Shown here in pieces: positions 10,494 to 21,270 of a DNA stretch of 64,000 bases; positions within the stretch are counted from its first letter, which is position 1, and each line of letters opens with the position of its first letter. The position numbers and the translations under genes are program-made. The stretch lies in the NCBI RefSeq assembly GCF_014633365.1, contig NC_068347.1, positions 24,388,433-24,452,432 on the forward strand. Reading direction: 5' to 3'. The notes below the pieces were generated by a model, which saw nothing but the letters and a program-made list of their open reading frames with translations, did not search any database and was not told where the DNA came from. Source of the stretch: Diospyros lotus (Eukaryota; Streptophyta; Magnoliopsida; Ericales; Ebenaceae).

Positions 10494-12924
10494 TGTAACG
10501 CCCCGTTTTTCGAGAGCGTAACTCAGGACAATTCTGGATAATTTTTTTTTTCTTAAAACTATTGTTAAATCATATCACTGCTCTTATCCATCCCAAAATT
10601 TTCATTTATTTATCCACAAGGAGAATCATCATAAACATTAAATGCAGAAGCTAAAATCGAACATAACATCATAATATTAATCATAAATCAATTCTTATAT
10701 CACGGGAACATAAATTTCTCAACATGACTTAATACATAACATAAATTCTCAACTAACATTAACCCTAAATAGGGTTCTACATCATCATTTCTCAAAATGT
10801 TCAGAATTCGAAGTAGCAGAATTTAAATACATGAGCAACATAACATACGTTCAACTGATCATACAACTTATCATGCACTTTGCTAAGTGTCATCACATGC
10901 CTCATTCATCGTCGTTTCTACTACTATCTTCATCTGGAACGTTTGAATATTCCAGAGGCAAAGCTCAGGTTAAATGATGAATCATCTAAGTAAGGATACA
11001 AAACATTTAATGCTCGTGTATGTATGCAATGCACATAACATCATAACTCTCATGTTTGGGTCGACTGCACCTTAAGATTACCAGTCATTTTTCCAGTCTC
11101 CCTGCCAGACCGAGGTGTATGGGTACACCCTTGGCAAAACAACGGAGCCAATACCTAATCCCAAAACCATGCAACGTATGACCGTGAATCTTATCATCCT
11201 CATATGCATATTTCATAAATCAAACATGTAAATGCAACTTACATGACATACTCATATCAAGGCATGACAACATGATAAAATTATTTACGTAAAATCAGGT
11301 TTTAGATCAAACAACTTACAAACCAAGCATTTCCATAAAACTAAATCCAGTTAGGAAGTACCACTTACCTTGCAGAAAGACAATTTTGCCCCTAACATAA
11401 CTTTGCCTCAAAATTCGCGTCGAACTTTCAATCATACTCAATTATGAATTTCGGCGTACCCCGAGCATCATAATTATTTAAGAAAATCAGATTTATAATT
11501 TTCTCTAATTTTCCTAATGTCTCTCATTTCCTCCCATTATTTCCTCAAGATTATGAAATAAATACTTTCTCATAAAATTTTCTCAATTTCTCTTCTCAAT
11601 AATTCCTAAAGAAATATTCCTAAGTCCCATAAATTTCCTCATAATTTTCAGAATTCATGTTCTATTTATTTTTTATTTTCTCTTTGATTTTCAAGCATCT
11701 GTTGCCTCAAAAATCCATAATAAATACTAATCATGTATTTCTCTTCCAATTTCATCATCAAAAATTCTAAAATATCATTCTCATATTTTTGAAATTTTTG
11801 AAGATAACTCACCTTTCCGCGGAGCAATTCGATATTCTTTAATATTGCGATGAAATCTCGATTTGCGTATCCAACAACACCTTTTGTCACAAATTTTCAC
11901 ACAACCTACTAAACACAGCCTATAGAATTTTTCTAGAAATTTCTTGGTATTTTTCTCTCTCTATTTTTGTTTTCTTTCTCTTTTCCAAATCTTTCTCTCA
12001 CTCTCAAAATTTTTTTTTCTTACGACCTTTCTCTGTCCAATCTAAGTCCTCAAAGCTTTCAAGTTTTCTCTATTTATAGAAGGTTGAGTTAAGCTTAGCA
12101 TAACTGTAGTGTCCCATTATCTTTAATTATTTTGTCACATTTTTTAATTACTTTTCACTAAATCTAACTAAAAATCTTTAATTATTTATCCACACCTTAC
12201 TTTGTCTCCCACATTTCTCAATTATTTCACCCATTATCTTTGATTATTTGTCCACACCTTACTTTGTCTCCCACATTTCTCAATTATTTCACTTATCATC
12301 TTTAATTATTTTTCATTAAATCTCACTCATAATCTTTAATTATTTGTCCACACCCTACTTTGTCTCCAACATTTCTCAATTATTTCACTCATTATCTTTG
12401 ATTATTTGTCCACACCTTAATTTGTCTCCCATATTTTTTAATTATTTCACCTATCATCTTTAATTATTTTGTCATCTTTTTTAATTATTTTTCAATAAAT
12501 CTCACTCATAATCTTTAATTATTTGTCCACACTCTACTTTGTCTCCAACATTTCTCAATTATTTTACTCATTATTTTTGATTATTTGTCACCTTAATTAT
12601 TTTTCACTAAATCTTCTTCTAAATAGATTATTCTTTTATTTAATTCATTAATTTTAAACATATTTTTTTAGCCTACTAATTAGCCCATTTATTTAGCCTT
12701 TTATTTTTTTCAATTTAACCCACTAACTCTAAGCCCATTTCCTTAGTCTTTATTTTTCCAATTTAGCCCACTAACTCTAAGCCCATTTACTTAGTCTTTA
12801 TTTTTCCAACTTAGTCCACTAACTCTAAACCCATTAATTTTTTTTTTCCAATTATAATCTCTAATTGATGTTAAAAATAAAAAATTAATTATTATTATTA
12901 TTCTCAAAATACTAGGATATTACA
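10494..12924 (-). repeat. Long solo LTR (gypsy-like), nested in an older copy
   Basis: A 2.4-kb unit, TGTAACGCC at 10494 to TATTACA at 12924; on the minus strand it reads TGTAATATCC...GGGCGTTACA, an LTR end pair often seen in plant gypsy elements. Flanks are CACCG (10489-10493) and CACTG (12925-12929), a target duplication with one difference. A minus-strand TATA-like box (CTATAAATAG) is near 12070. No gag-pol lies inside or next to it, so it is a solo LTR left by recombination. Confidence 0.72.
12110..12620. repeat. Imperfect tandem repeats inside the solo LTR
   Basis: The phrase TTATTTGTCCACACC...TTTGTCTCCCACATTTCTC, followed by AATTATTTCAC, recurs at least four times (near 12185, 12246, 12345 and 12405, with decayed copies after), spaced irregularly at about 60-110 bp. 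Confidence 0.7.
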
Positions 12925-13340
12925 CACTGCCACTACGGTCGGCATTGCCGTCACCGGTCACCACCGACTCCACCGCGCACCGTTGTAGCCACCGCGGTCG
13001 GCCTCGCTGTGCGCTGCCACCGCCGCGCACGCAGCGACTTGGCTGCTGCTTGCTTATGCCTTCAGCTGCATCCAGCCATCGCAGCCTCGTCGGCCTCCAT
13101 CGCGGTCCCTGCCCACCGCCTTCGTTGGCCCCTTGTAGCTCGCTTTCGAGCTTCCATGGCAGCCCCTGCCCTACTCGAACTTGCGAGACCTTGCTGCCAT
13201 GGCTGTCGCAAGCTGCTGCCTCCCTCTCGGCCTCTTCTGCTTCAGCACACACACTTTCTCTCTCTCTGATGCTCTCGGTCACCACTCTCTGCAACTTCAC
13301 ATTTCATTTCCTCTTGATGCTTCTCAATCGGCCAAGATGG
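12925..13340. other. GC-rich block of the older LTR
   Basis: A sharply GC- and CpG-rich block in otherwise AT-rich DNA; all frames stay open for 80-140 codons. It continues the GC-rich stretch at 10400-10493, from which it was split by the solo LTR. It lies just downstream (minus strand) of a TATA-like box, so it is probably the transcribed leader of the older LTR rather than a gene. Open frames are explained by composition. Confidence 0.5.
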
Positions 13341-13735
13341 CTGCCAATTTATAGGCAGTGACGGCTTGAGCTTCACGCACACTTAATACACAACGTGCAA
13401 TCCCCCAAATCCTGCTGCCATTTCCTCAAATCTTGCTGCCATATCTTCCTTAAATCTAGCTGCTCAAATCCTGCTACCATTATCTTTCAATTTGTAGCAA
13501 AATCTCGGCTAAAAGATGGCCTCACATGCACACGCGCACAACCGTATATATACATATATATATATAAATATATATTACACTTTAAATTAAGAAAATTTAC
13601 ATATTAAACCTCAATTTTATCATAATATCACTTGGGTAATTTTTTTATTACAACTATGCCCTCAAATATCGATTAAATTTGTATTTTAATACCGAAAATC
13701 CATAATTAATAACTTAAATTTTACTCGATATAGAC

Positions 13736-14224
13736 TAGGGGTGTTCGCGGTGCGGTTTGGTCGGTCCGAATCATTTTCAGCACGCCAAACCGCTAGTGCG
13801 GTTTTTCAACCAAACCAGACCGGTCTGGTTTGGGTTCGGCTAAACCGCGGTTTGAAATGTTATTTAAAATTACTAAAAAATATATTTAAAAATGGTAAAT
13901 AAATACACAAATATTGGTAAATAAAGACAATTAAATGTAAATAAATAGGAGCAAAAAATAAAGACAAAATAGTGTAAAACATAAATAGGATGGGCTGCCA
14001 ATTATTAAATTTTTATAATAATAATTTTTTTTATAATTTTTTTTATTAATTTCTTGGGCGGTTCGATTTAAAACCGAACTGCAAACTGTCCAAACCGCAA
14101 ACCGTGCGGTTTGGACAGAATTCAAACCGTTTTCGATCGCCAAAAAAAAAACCCGATCGGATCGGTTTGATTCGGTTCGGTTTGACCGATTTCTGCGGTG
14201 CACCGATTTTTTTGAACATCCTTA
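13736..14224. mobile_element. hAT-type MITE with 8-bp target duplication
   Basis: A 489-bp element with terminal inverted repeats TAGGGGTGTTC / TAAGGATGTTC, flanked by the exact 8-bp duplication ATATAGAC (13728-13735 and 14225-14232), the hallmark length of hAT elements. Subterminal regions are full of inverted CGGTTTGG/CCAAACCG motifs. No transposase is encoded. Confidence 0.88.
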
Positions 14225-15915
14225 ATATAGACGATTTTGCCTTTGCGTTCTCTCGGGACCTTTATTTCATCTCGAAACAACTGAAGGGTTGATCATTACC
14301 CAAAATTGAAGCCCCCTAGGGTTTCGTTGATTTTTCGGGAGCCTCCTACAATAATTCGATTTTGCAGCCTAAATGGCAGCTGCATTTTAGCTGTACCGAA
14401 AATCGTTCCTGATCCGATTTCTTTCGATGTCATAAATCTTATCTCGATATGCTTGTCAAGACTATATAATTTTTCTTAGACAATTTCACTCTGTGATATT
14501 CCCTGCAGTCGATTCGATACGTATAACTATTATCAAATCAATTTTTCGGTATTTTAAATTTGGCCTAAATTGCATGACAATGTTACGAAAATATGGGTTC
14601 TTAGTTTTTTCTTACCCTCCGTGAGTTGGGGCCTTAGCTTGCCCGACCCAACTCAATTCAGTTCAATTCAAGAAAAAAAAATATATAGATATATTTTTTT
14701 TTATATGTTTAGTGGCGTTTGGAGTTACGAATACAATTATCAAAATTAATTGGTAACTCTTGAAATCGATTTATTTAATCTCGATTCAAATTTCAGTTAC
14801 GATTTTATGATTAAAATGAACATTTTTGGTTTTTATGATTAAAACCAAACATTTGCTTTTATTGTCGAATTGAGTGGCTTTCCAGTTCATAGTTTGTTAG
14901 CTATATATATAGCTGATCGTTCTTCCTCTAAGATTATCCAAGTTTCGAGAATCTGAACTCTCTTTTCTTTGTGCATCAAAGTTCTCGTGTCAAGGAGAGC
15001 AAGTGTCCAATAAAGTTCTATTAGATTCGGTTGTTCGTGGTTGCAGTTCAACCGGAGTCCATCGTTGTATCCTACTGAAACAGTCACCAGAGTCTATGTG
15101 TGACCAATGCAGGGAGAGTTCTGTCTTCAAGACAGCGCTTCTGGCGTGCCTTGATAGCTGATGTCCCCCTGTTTTCAACTCCTGTTTCGATTGTTGTGGT
15201 TGCTCGTGACATCCTCCTAGACGGTTGCTGTTTTTCAGCCGAGTTTCTGATTTGCTGTTGTATCTATTTCAAATTATTGTAATCCAGTTAAATAAGGTGT
15301 TGTGTTAGTCAGAGTGTTGCTGTTAAATCTGTACATATTCCTGCAATTGTTTCAACCAAAATCACAACAACGATGCTTCTACTTCACGGCATTGATGCGG
15401 GTCTTATCTTCAAAAATCAGGTTCCTCTCAAAGATGAATCCAAGATGAATGAATCTCAAGACTAAATCCAATAAAGCTATCCTCAATTTTAAAAGATAAG
15501 GTAATAAACCTTCACAATTAATACTTTTTAGTAATGGGATGGAAATGAAAAATGTTGGTTTTTTAATTCTGGAGCTGGAAAAGTATTAAATTTAAAGTAA
15601 CGCAAATGTTTTCCTTATTTGGAAGAGTAATGAAAATAGATGGACTGGGAGGATATCCAATAACAAATTTCATTTAAGTATGTTTTATGGGATTATAGAG
15701 TATGATTAAGTTGAGAGTAAATTGATTTTTTATAAAATATTATTGAAGCTAATTTTGTCTAACACACAAAATTAAGGACTATTAACTTACAGAAAATTAT
15801 TCTAAATGTTGTTACAATAATAGAAAATTAGAAATTGTATTCATATAGATTTTTTTTTTTAAATTAGAAAACATTTGTATTGAAAATCAGTTCTGATGTT
15901 TTCTTTGTTAAATTT
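14225..15915. other. Intergenic spacer
   Basis: No supported gene. The part at 14880-15400 has more balanced composition, but its open frames are short and unrecognised. The rest is AT-rich. Confidence 0.4.
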
Positions 15916-16762
15916 AGGGGGTGTTTGACTTATCGATTTGACCGTTTATAAGTTGGTGTAACAGTTTAAGCGTTATAGAATTTATTTTATTACGTATTTG
16001 TAAAACATCTAAGAATTTAAAAATTATCAATCTTATAAATTATTTTAACAACGTTTTCAATTAACTGCTCCCCAAGCTTTTTCAAATAAGCTGGTGGTAC
16101 CTTATTTTGTTAATCAAGTAAATTATAAATTTATCCTCAAACAACTCAAATATTTACATTATCTCATCTTTCTCATATCTCCTTCTCTGGTCGCCTCCTC
16201 CATTGCCGATTGTCATCATCGCCTCCTCTAGCCTAGCATTGTCCCTGTCACCTGGATCTCCTTATTTTGCGTCCATCGCCGCCTCTTATATCTCATTTTT
16301 CTGTCACCCATTGTCGTCACCTCGACTGTTGCCATCCACCCTTCACTATAAATATATATATATAACACATATGTAATATTGAATTTAACATTATACATAT
16401 ATATATTTTAACTATCATTGAATTAATATATTTAATATTCTTATAAAATAAACTTAAATTTAAACATAAAATATTATATTAATATATTTTTAATAATTAT
16501 ATATAATTTATTAACATCTAATGGTAAAAAAATTATTAGTTGAATATCAATTTATCATTTATTTTTATTAAAAATTAGTTATCTTTTGTTTTTATTAAAA
16601 ATTAGTATTTTTATATATTTTATTTGTATTGTTCAACAATATTTTATTTTAGTATTTTTATTAAGTTCTAATAATTTATCAAGTTTTTTAAATTTCACAC
16701 AACTTATAAATAAAAAGACTTATAAACTATTAAAAAAAAAAAGGTAAGCCAAACAGCCTCTT
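15916..16762. mobile_element. MITE-like element with inverted ends
   Basis: The left end AGGGGGTGTTTGACTTA and right end GGTAAGCCAAACAGCCTCT are inverted repeats of one another with a few differences, the GGGGGTGTTTGG type common in plant hAT MITEs. A clear target duplication could not be found. The interior is AT-rich with a CT-rich patch (16160-16340) and no coding. Confidence 0.55.
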
Positions 16763-16844
16763 ATTACCATTATCTTCTAAAATTTTTCCAAGTTCTCTTC
16801 CACAAAATCTCCCTATTTTCTTCACGTTGTTTTCTTCTTGAAGG

Positions 16845-17314
16845 GAGTGCGATTTTGTGCACCTCCTTTAACAGAGGTGAACGTCACCCTTATCAATTTT
16901 GTGGAGCCCTTACCTCTCTATTCTCCTTTTCGCTTTCATTTCTCACCTTTGTCCCATTCCATTTTTATTCTTTTACATGTCTCTTGCCACCTTTTTGCCA
17001 TCATCGCTTGGCCCATGTTGACTGTCGTTGCATCATTTCTCGTTGCGGAGAAGGATAATGCATCAACAATTAACGCGTGTGTAGTGAGGTGAGACAAGGT
17101 GAGGAATGACACAACAACGATCGACGTGCAAAAGGCGAGGTGGCGATGGAGAAGGATGATGCAACAATGAGAAGGTCGATGGTGAGAGCAAGGTAAAATG
17201 AGAGAAAATATAGGAAATATGAGAAAGACAATGACCCCCCAAATAACTTTTTCACCCCCCAAATTGAGGGGGTGATGGTCACCTCCATTAAAGGAGGTGC
17301 ACAAAATTGCACTC
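16845..17314. mobile_element. Fold-back MITE, GAGTGCGATTTTGT family, copy 1
   Basis: Long terminal inverted repeats of about 60 bp: GAGTGCGATTTTGTGCACCT at the left and its inverted counterpart ending GCACAAAATTGCACTC at 17314, both including an AGGTGxxCxTCACC stretch. The same ends occur in the element at 20400. The target duplication is not clear for this copy. Confidence 0.7.
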
Positions 17315-17427
17315 GTCTTTTCCCTCAATTCCCTTCCTTATTCTTCACATTAGAAGTGTCGACTATTTCTATTATCTTCATTGTTGCTAGCCATTGTTGT
17401 CATCTCATATTCCTCTATCAACATCTC

Positions 17428-18820
17428 TGTTGGTCCCTTGAGGTATGACTACTCAAGAGAGGGGGTGAATTGAATGTTTAAAATTTTTCTCTATTTTAAT
17501 AAATATTATTAATTAATTATTTTCTCTAAGAATATATATAAATTATTTTATTTTAATTAAATTTTTGTTATTTAATTTTAAACAAATTAAGATTTTATAA
17601 CTATGTATATATAAGTTTGAGATTAATAAATTACAAGCCACGAGATATAGCAAGAATAAATAAATTAGGCATATTACAATTTATAGTGGTTCGATATCTC
17701 CACACACACCTACTTCACTCTCCCAAGGTTTCAACCACTCTTGGAGTTCCACTAATCTCACCAAAGTTTTCACACTAGCTCACATTGAAAACTAGATACA
17801 CTCCTAGATTACAATGGATTATAGGAAAACCAACAACACCAAGGTTTTTTCCCTAACTTATCTTGAAAACTAGATTTACCTATGTTTTAACGGTTCTCGG
17901 AAACTTATACAATTCACAATAGTAATTTAAATGTTACAAATAATTTGTCCACACTTGGACACAAATAAGCAATTAAGAACAAATTATACAAAGTAATAAT
18001 ATTTAAATAAATAAATAAGTGGTGACCTCAGTTTAAATGGAGAATATCGAATTCGGTTTTACAATATATTTTTCTCCTCTTACCTTGTGGCTCTTCAATA
18101 GATAAACAATGAATTTTTGAGAGCCTTGAAATACTTGAAAATTAGTTTGAGAGCTTTTGATAGCTTTGAATGTGCAATTGATACTCAAAAAATGAGTTTG
18201 ATGGGTATTTATAAGTATTTTAGCCATTAAAGAAATGATTAATATGAAATTTGAAATTCAAAAAATGTTTAGACTTTCTTCAACAATAAAAAAACATGTT
18301 TTTCCTTTAATTCAAAATAAATTTACTTTTTGTATGAGAAATCAAGATTTGAAAATTCAAATATAAGCTTTTGAGACATAAATGATTAAAACAAGAAAAC
18401 ATGTCTAAAAACAATCTCATTTAATTCAAAATGAATTTACTTTTTGTATGAGTAAAATAAAACATGTTTAAAACCAATTATTTTTAATTCAAAATAAATT
18501 TATTTTTTGTATGAGAAAGAGAAAACATGTCTAAAAGTAATTATCTTTTAATTCAAAATAAATATACTTTTTGCACAAGTAATAAAAGCATTTATCAATA
18601 AATAAAAATTCAAACATAAATTTTTAAGACATAAATGATCAAAAGAATGAAACATGTTTAAAGACAATCCACCTTTAATTCAAAATAAATTTACTCTTTA
18701 TATCCACTTTTAATTCAAAATAAATTTATTTCTTTTATATAAGAAATAAATATATTTATATCATAAAAATATTTGTATTAATCATTAAAATTTAATTAAT
18801 ATGAGTAAGTTGGCTCAACA
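17428..18820 (-). repeat. Solo LTR with 5-bp target duplication
   Basis: A 1393-bp unit starting TGTTGGTCCC and ending GGCTCAACA (TGTTG...CAACA ends), flanked by exact ATCTC duplications at 17423-17427 and 18821-18825. There is no gag-pol inside. A minus-strand TATA box (CTTATAAATAC near 18205-18215), followed by a leader-like stretch, suggests minus orientation. Confidence 0.88.
18290..18740. repeat. Internal repeat array of the solo LTR
   Basis: TTTAATTCAAAATAAATTTA, usually followed by CTTTTTGTATGAG, recurs about six times at uneven spacing (near 18306, 18420, 18484, 18548, 18675 and 18709), interspersed with AAACATGT(T/C)TAAA blocks. Confidence 0.75.
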
Positions 18821-18943
18821 ATCTCATATTCAGAATAGCAAGTTTGTTGTTGCCATCGTTGCAAATTGTTTGTCATGTGCCAACGACTATCGTGATTGTT
18901 GCCGATCATTGCAAACCTTTTAGCTTCCGACAATGACTATTCT

Positions 18944-19167
18944 TGTAATACCTCGAGAGCCCAGAAGTTAGAATATATCGAGGATAGTGTAAGAAAGGAA
19001 ACAACACCAGCTGGATACCTTTTGGGCTGAATGTTGGCAAAGAACTCTCAAGTTAAGCATGCTTAACCTGGGACAATCCAATGATGGGTGACCCCCTGGG
19101 AAGTTCGTGTAGGCCCATCAAGGTAAGTTGTTCCGGTCCTTCCTATCGCTCAATACGGGATGTTACA
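18944..19167 (+). mobile_element. Solo LTR of a Cassandra-type TRIM carrying a 5S RNA domain
   Basis: A 224-bp unit, TGTAATACC to GATGTTACA, flanked by ATTCT (18939-18943) and ATTCC (19168-19172), a 5-bp duplication with one change. Its middle is derived from 5S rRNA. Cassandra elements are the known plant TRIMs whose LTRs contain a 5S-like RNA polymerase III unit, and the short LTR, TGTAA/TTACA ends and the 5S insert fit. No second LTR or primer site is nearby. Confidence 0.85.
19040..19115 (+). ncRNA. 5S rRNA-derived segment with box A and box C
   Basis: AAGTTAAGCATGC (19050-19062) matches the 5S box A region, and TGATGGGTGACCCCCTGGGA (19082-19101) matches box C, in the right order and roughly the right spacing. 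The 5' part of 5S is not recognisable. Not a functional 5S gene; it could still bind TFIIIA and be transcribed. Confidence 0.75.
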
Positions 19168-19541
19168 ATTCCTTTTCTTCCAGCTTTGTAGGCTTGTTGC
19201 CGACTGTCATAGGTCTGTCGCCCACCGTCGTGAGTTGCAGATCGGTCGCAATTGTGATTGGCGAACCCTCCATTTTTAGCTTCTACGCCATCAATGGTTA
19301 ATTTTAGTTTAATTTCTCAATTTGAGTTCTTTTGATACAAAATTGATTTGCACTTGAGAGTTTGATCCTTAGTATGATTTTGTTAATGTGGATCGGGCAT
19401 TATGTTAGCATTTGTTTTGTAAATTTGTTTTAACTTAATTTTAATTTACATTAATAATTTATTTTATAAAAAAACACCCAATTCATAAAATATATACAAT
19501 CAACCTTGCATGATTTTTAAGAGAGTCAATTTCAAATCATT
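19168..19541. other. AT-rich spacer
   Basis: No gene or clear repeat seen. Confidence 0.4.
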
Positions 19542-19780
19542 TAAGGTGTGTTTGATTGGAATTATTTCTCATATAAAATGTCATATCAATGAAAAAAATT
19601 TAATTCTTGTATGTTTGATTGTTTAACATTTTTCATGAAAAATTTTCAAGATACAACACATTGAAGCATATTTTGACCAATTTTTCATAAAAAATTATAA
19701 TTAGGGGAGGTGAGAATTGTTTTTCATAGAATTAAAAAATATTTTTCTTTTCCATCTTTTTTCAATCTAACACACCCTTA
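19542..19780. mobile_element. Short MITE-like inverted-repeat element
   Basis: The left end TAAGGTGTGTTTGATTGGAA and right end TTTCAATCTAACACACCCTTA are inverted repeats with a few mismatches. About 240 bp, AT-rich, with repeated TTTTTCAT(A/G)(A/G)AAA palindromes inside. The target duplication is not clear. Confidence 0.55.
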
Positions 19781-20399
19781 GAGTTATTATTTACTTAATA
19801 AAAATATAATAAATGGTTTTACAAAATAAACAACAAACAAAAAGAGTTAAGGATATATTAGTATTAATTTATTTATTTTATTAATGTTTCTATGTAGAAA
19901 ATTTCTTAATTTTAAAGACGTTCTCCCTTTTTTTAAGATTAAAATTAATTTCATACTTGATAAAAATAAACGTATTTTTCATTTTCTTTTCTTTAGCCTC
20001 TTACAAAAAACAAAATATAGAAACAGAAATAAAAAACAACAAATATTTTTCACAAATAAATACCCCTTTTTCCATTCATTCTTTTGGAAGAAACAAAATA
20101 TAAGAGTTGTTTAGTTGTAGAAAATATTTTATGTTTTTTAAATCTCAATTTTTTATTTGAAAGAAACTAGAAAACTTTTTTTTTTAATTTTATACTATAA
20201 ATTAAAAGATGATCTTTTTGATATTTATTAAAACATAAAATATTAAAATAATTTATATTATAAATTAGAAGTTAAAATAAAAAGTATTTTCTAAAACTAA
20301 ATGGTGCCTAAGATCTTAATTATGTTCTTAAAAACAAACATGTCATTAGAGAGTCAATAGAAAATGATTCTATCCATTTGGATTAAGACCATTACTATT
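19781..20399. other. AT-rich spacer
   Basis: Very AT-rich with homopolymer runs. The 76-codon open frame at 19884-20114 is dominated by Phe, Lys and Asn and has no recognisable features. Confidence 0.4.
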
Positions 20400-20678
20400 T
20401 GAGTGTGATTTTGTTCATCTTGGGATGACTTTATCTTAGAGGATAAAAAAATTATTTTGAATCTCTTTTTCTATCTCATTTCTCTTTATTCTCTCTTTTT
20501 TCTCATTGTCGATGATTGTCTCGCACAACAATGAGGGGAGGCAATGGGTCAGCATGGCGAGACGATGGCAAGACAATGGTCGACAACGAAAGAAGAGAAA
20601 GAAATAGGATGAATAAAGAAGAAGACAAAAAATAATCTTTTTACTCCAAAGTAAAGCGAGGGGAACAAAATCGCACTC
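20400..20678. mobile_element. Fold-back MITE, GAGTGCGATTTTGT family, copy 2
   Basis: Ends TGAGTGTGATTTTGTTC and GAACAAAATCGCACTC are inverted repeats and match copy 1 at 16845. The flank TTACTATT occurs at 20392-20399 and 20679-20686, an 8-bp duplication (9 bp with one mismatch). No coding capacity. Confidence 0.78.
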
Positions 20679-20765
20679 TTACTATTCAATCTCAAAACCA
20701 TTGAAACTCTTTCACCTCCATTGCTTCTTTCCCAAATACGTCAAAGATTAAATATCACGTTTGTT

Positions 20766-21033
20766 GCCCCCCGGAGCATAGCTGGGTGGCAAAGGAGAGA
20801 GATGTAAGATCATGCTGGAGGTCATCAGCGTGGATTCGATTTCTGGAAAAAACATATTTGTTTCCTTTTGGGGAAGGATCTTGGTGATGTTAGTGGAGTC
20901 GACTTCAAACCCTGACCACCTAGACATGTCCCGCGATTTACTTGATAGCAGTATTGAGAATTGAGGAGCCAGAGTTACTATCCCCAGATTAGTTAGGCGC
21001 AAGCCTGAAACTAGGTTATATATATATATATAT
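20766..21033 (+). mobile_element. tRNA-derived SINE
   Basis: The head has RNA polymerase III promoter boxes: box A TAGCTGGGTGG (20779-20789) and box B GGATTCGATTT (20832-20842), 42 bases apart. A non-tRNA body follows and the unit ends in a (TA) tail. It is flanked by 14-bp target duplications, ATATCACGTTTGTT (20752-20765) and ATATCACGCTTGTT (21034-21047), with one difference. Size (268 bp), boxes, tail and duplication together fit a plant SINE; the open frame on the other strand is incidental. Confidence 0.82.
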
Positions 21034-21270
21034 ATATCACGCTTGTTCAGCATGTGGGCCACGCTAGGCGACTAGCTAGGCCTAAAATCATCATCGATGT
21101 TTGCTTGACAGGAAAAGTAGGTGCCATCAATAGAGTACTACTTTTGACAAATTGAGAATTTGATTCATGTCAACTTCCATAAGTAAATTAGTAATTTCTT
21201 CCTCAAACGTTATATATTAAAGGTAGATAGTTTATTTTCATTGCTTAAGTTCGTTTGAATATACAACTAT

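Larger units (their letters stand above)
9046..13730 (-). repeat. Older diverged LTR, interrupted by a younger copy of itself
   Basis: 9046-10490 is clearly homologous to 10494-11960: both start T(G/A)TAACGCCCC and share blocks such as CATTAACCCTAA and TCATGCACTTT-like stretches. The unit seems to resume at 12925 after the younger insertion and run to about 13730. A minus-strand TATA-like box (CCTATAAATT) near 13350 parallels the one near 12072 in the younger copy, so both are oriented minus. The right end is unclear because a MITE inserted there; TAGAC at 9041-9045 and 13731-13735 might be the old target duplication. No internal retroviral coding is present. Confidence 0.55.

Noticed and set aside
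12920..13361. Long overlapping open frames on both strands
   Set aside because: High GC content leaves all frames open; no domain, splice or start context. Treated as LTR leader.
18944..19167. A 5S rRNA gene
   Set aside because: Only the 3' two thirds resemble 5S, and the segment is enclosed by LTR-type ends with a near-exact target duplication.
20748..21062. A 104-codon minus-strand gene
   Set aside because: It is the reverse strand of a SINE with polymerase III boxes and a TA tail.
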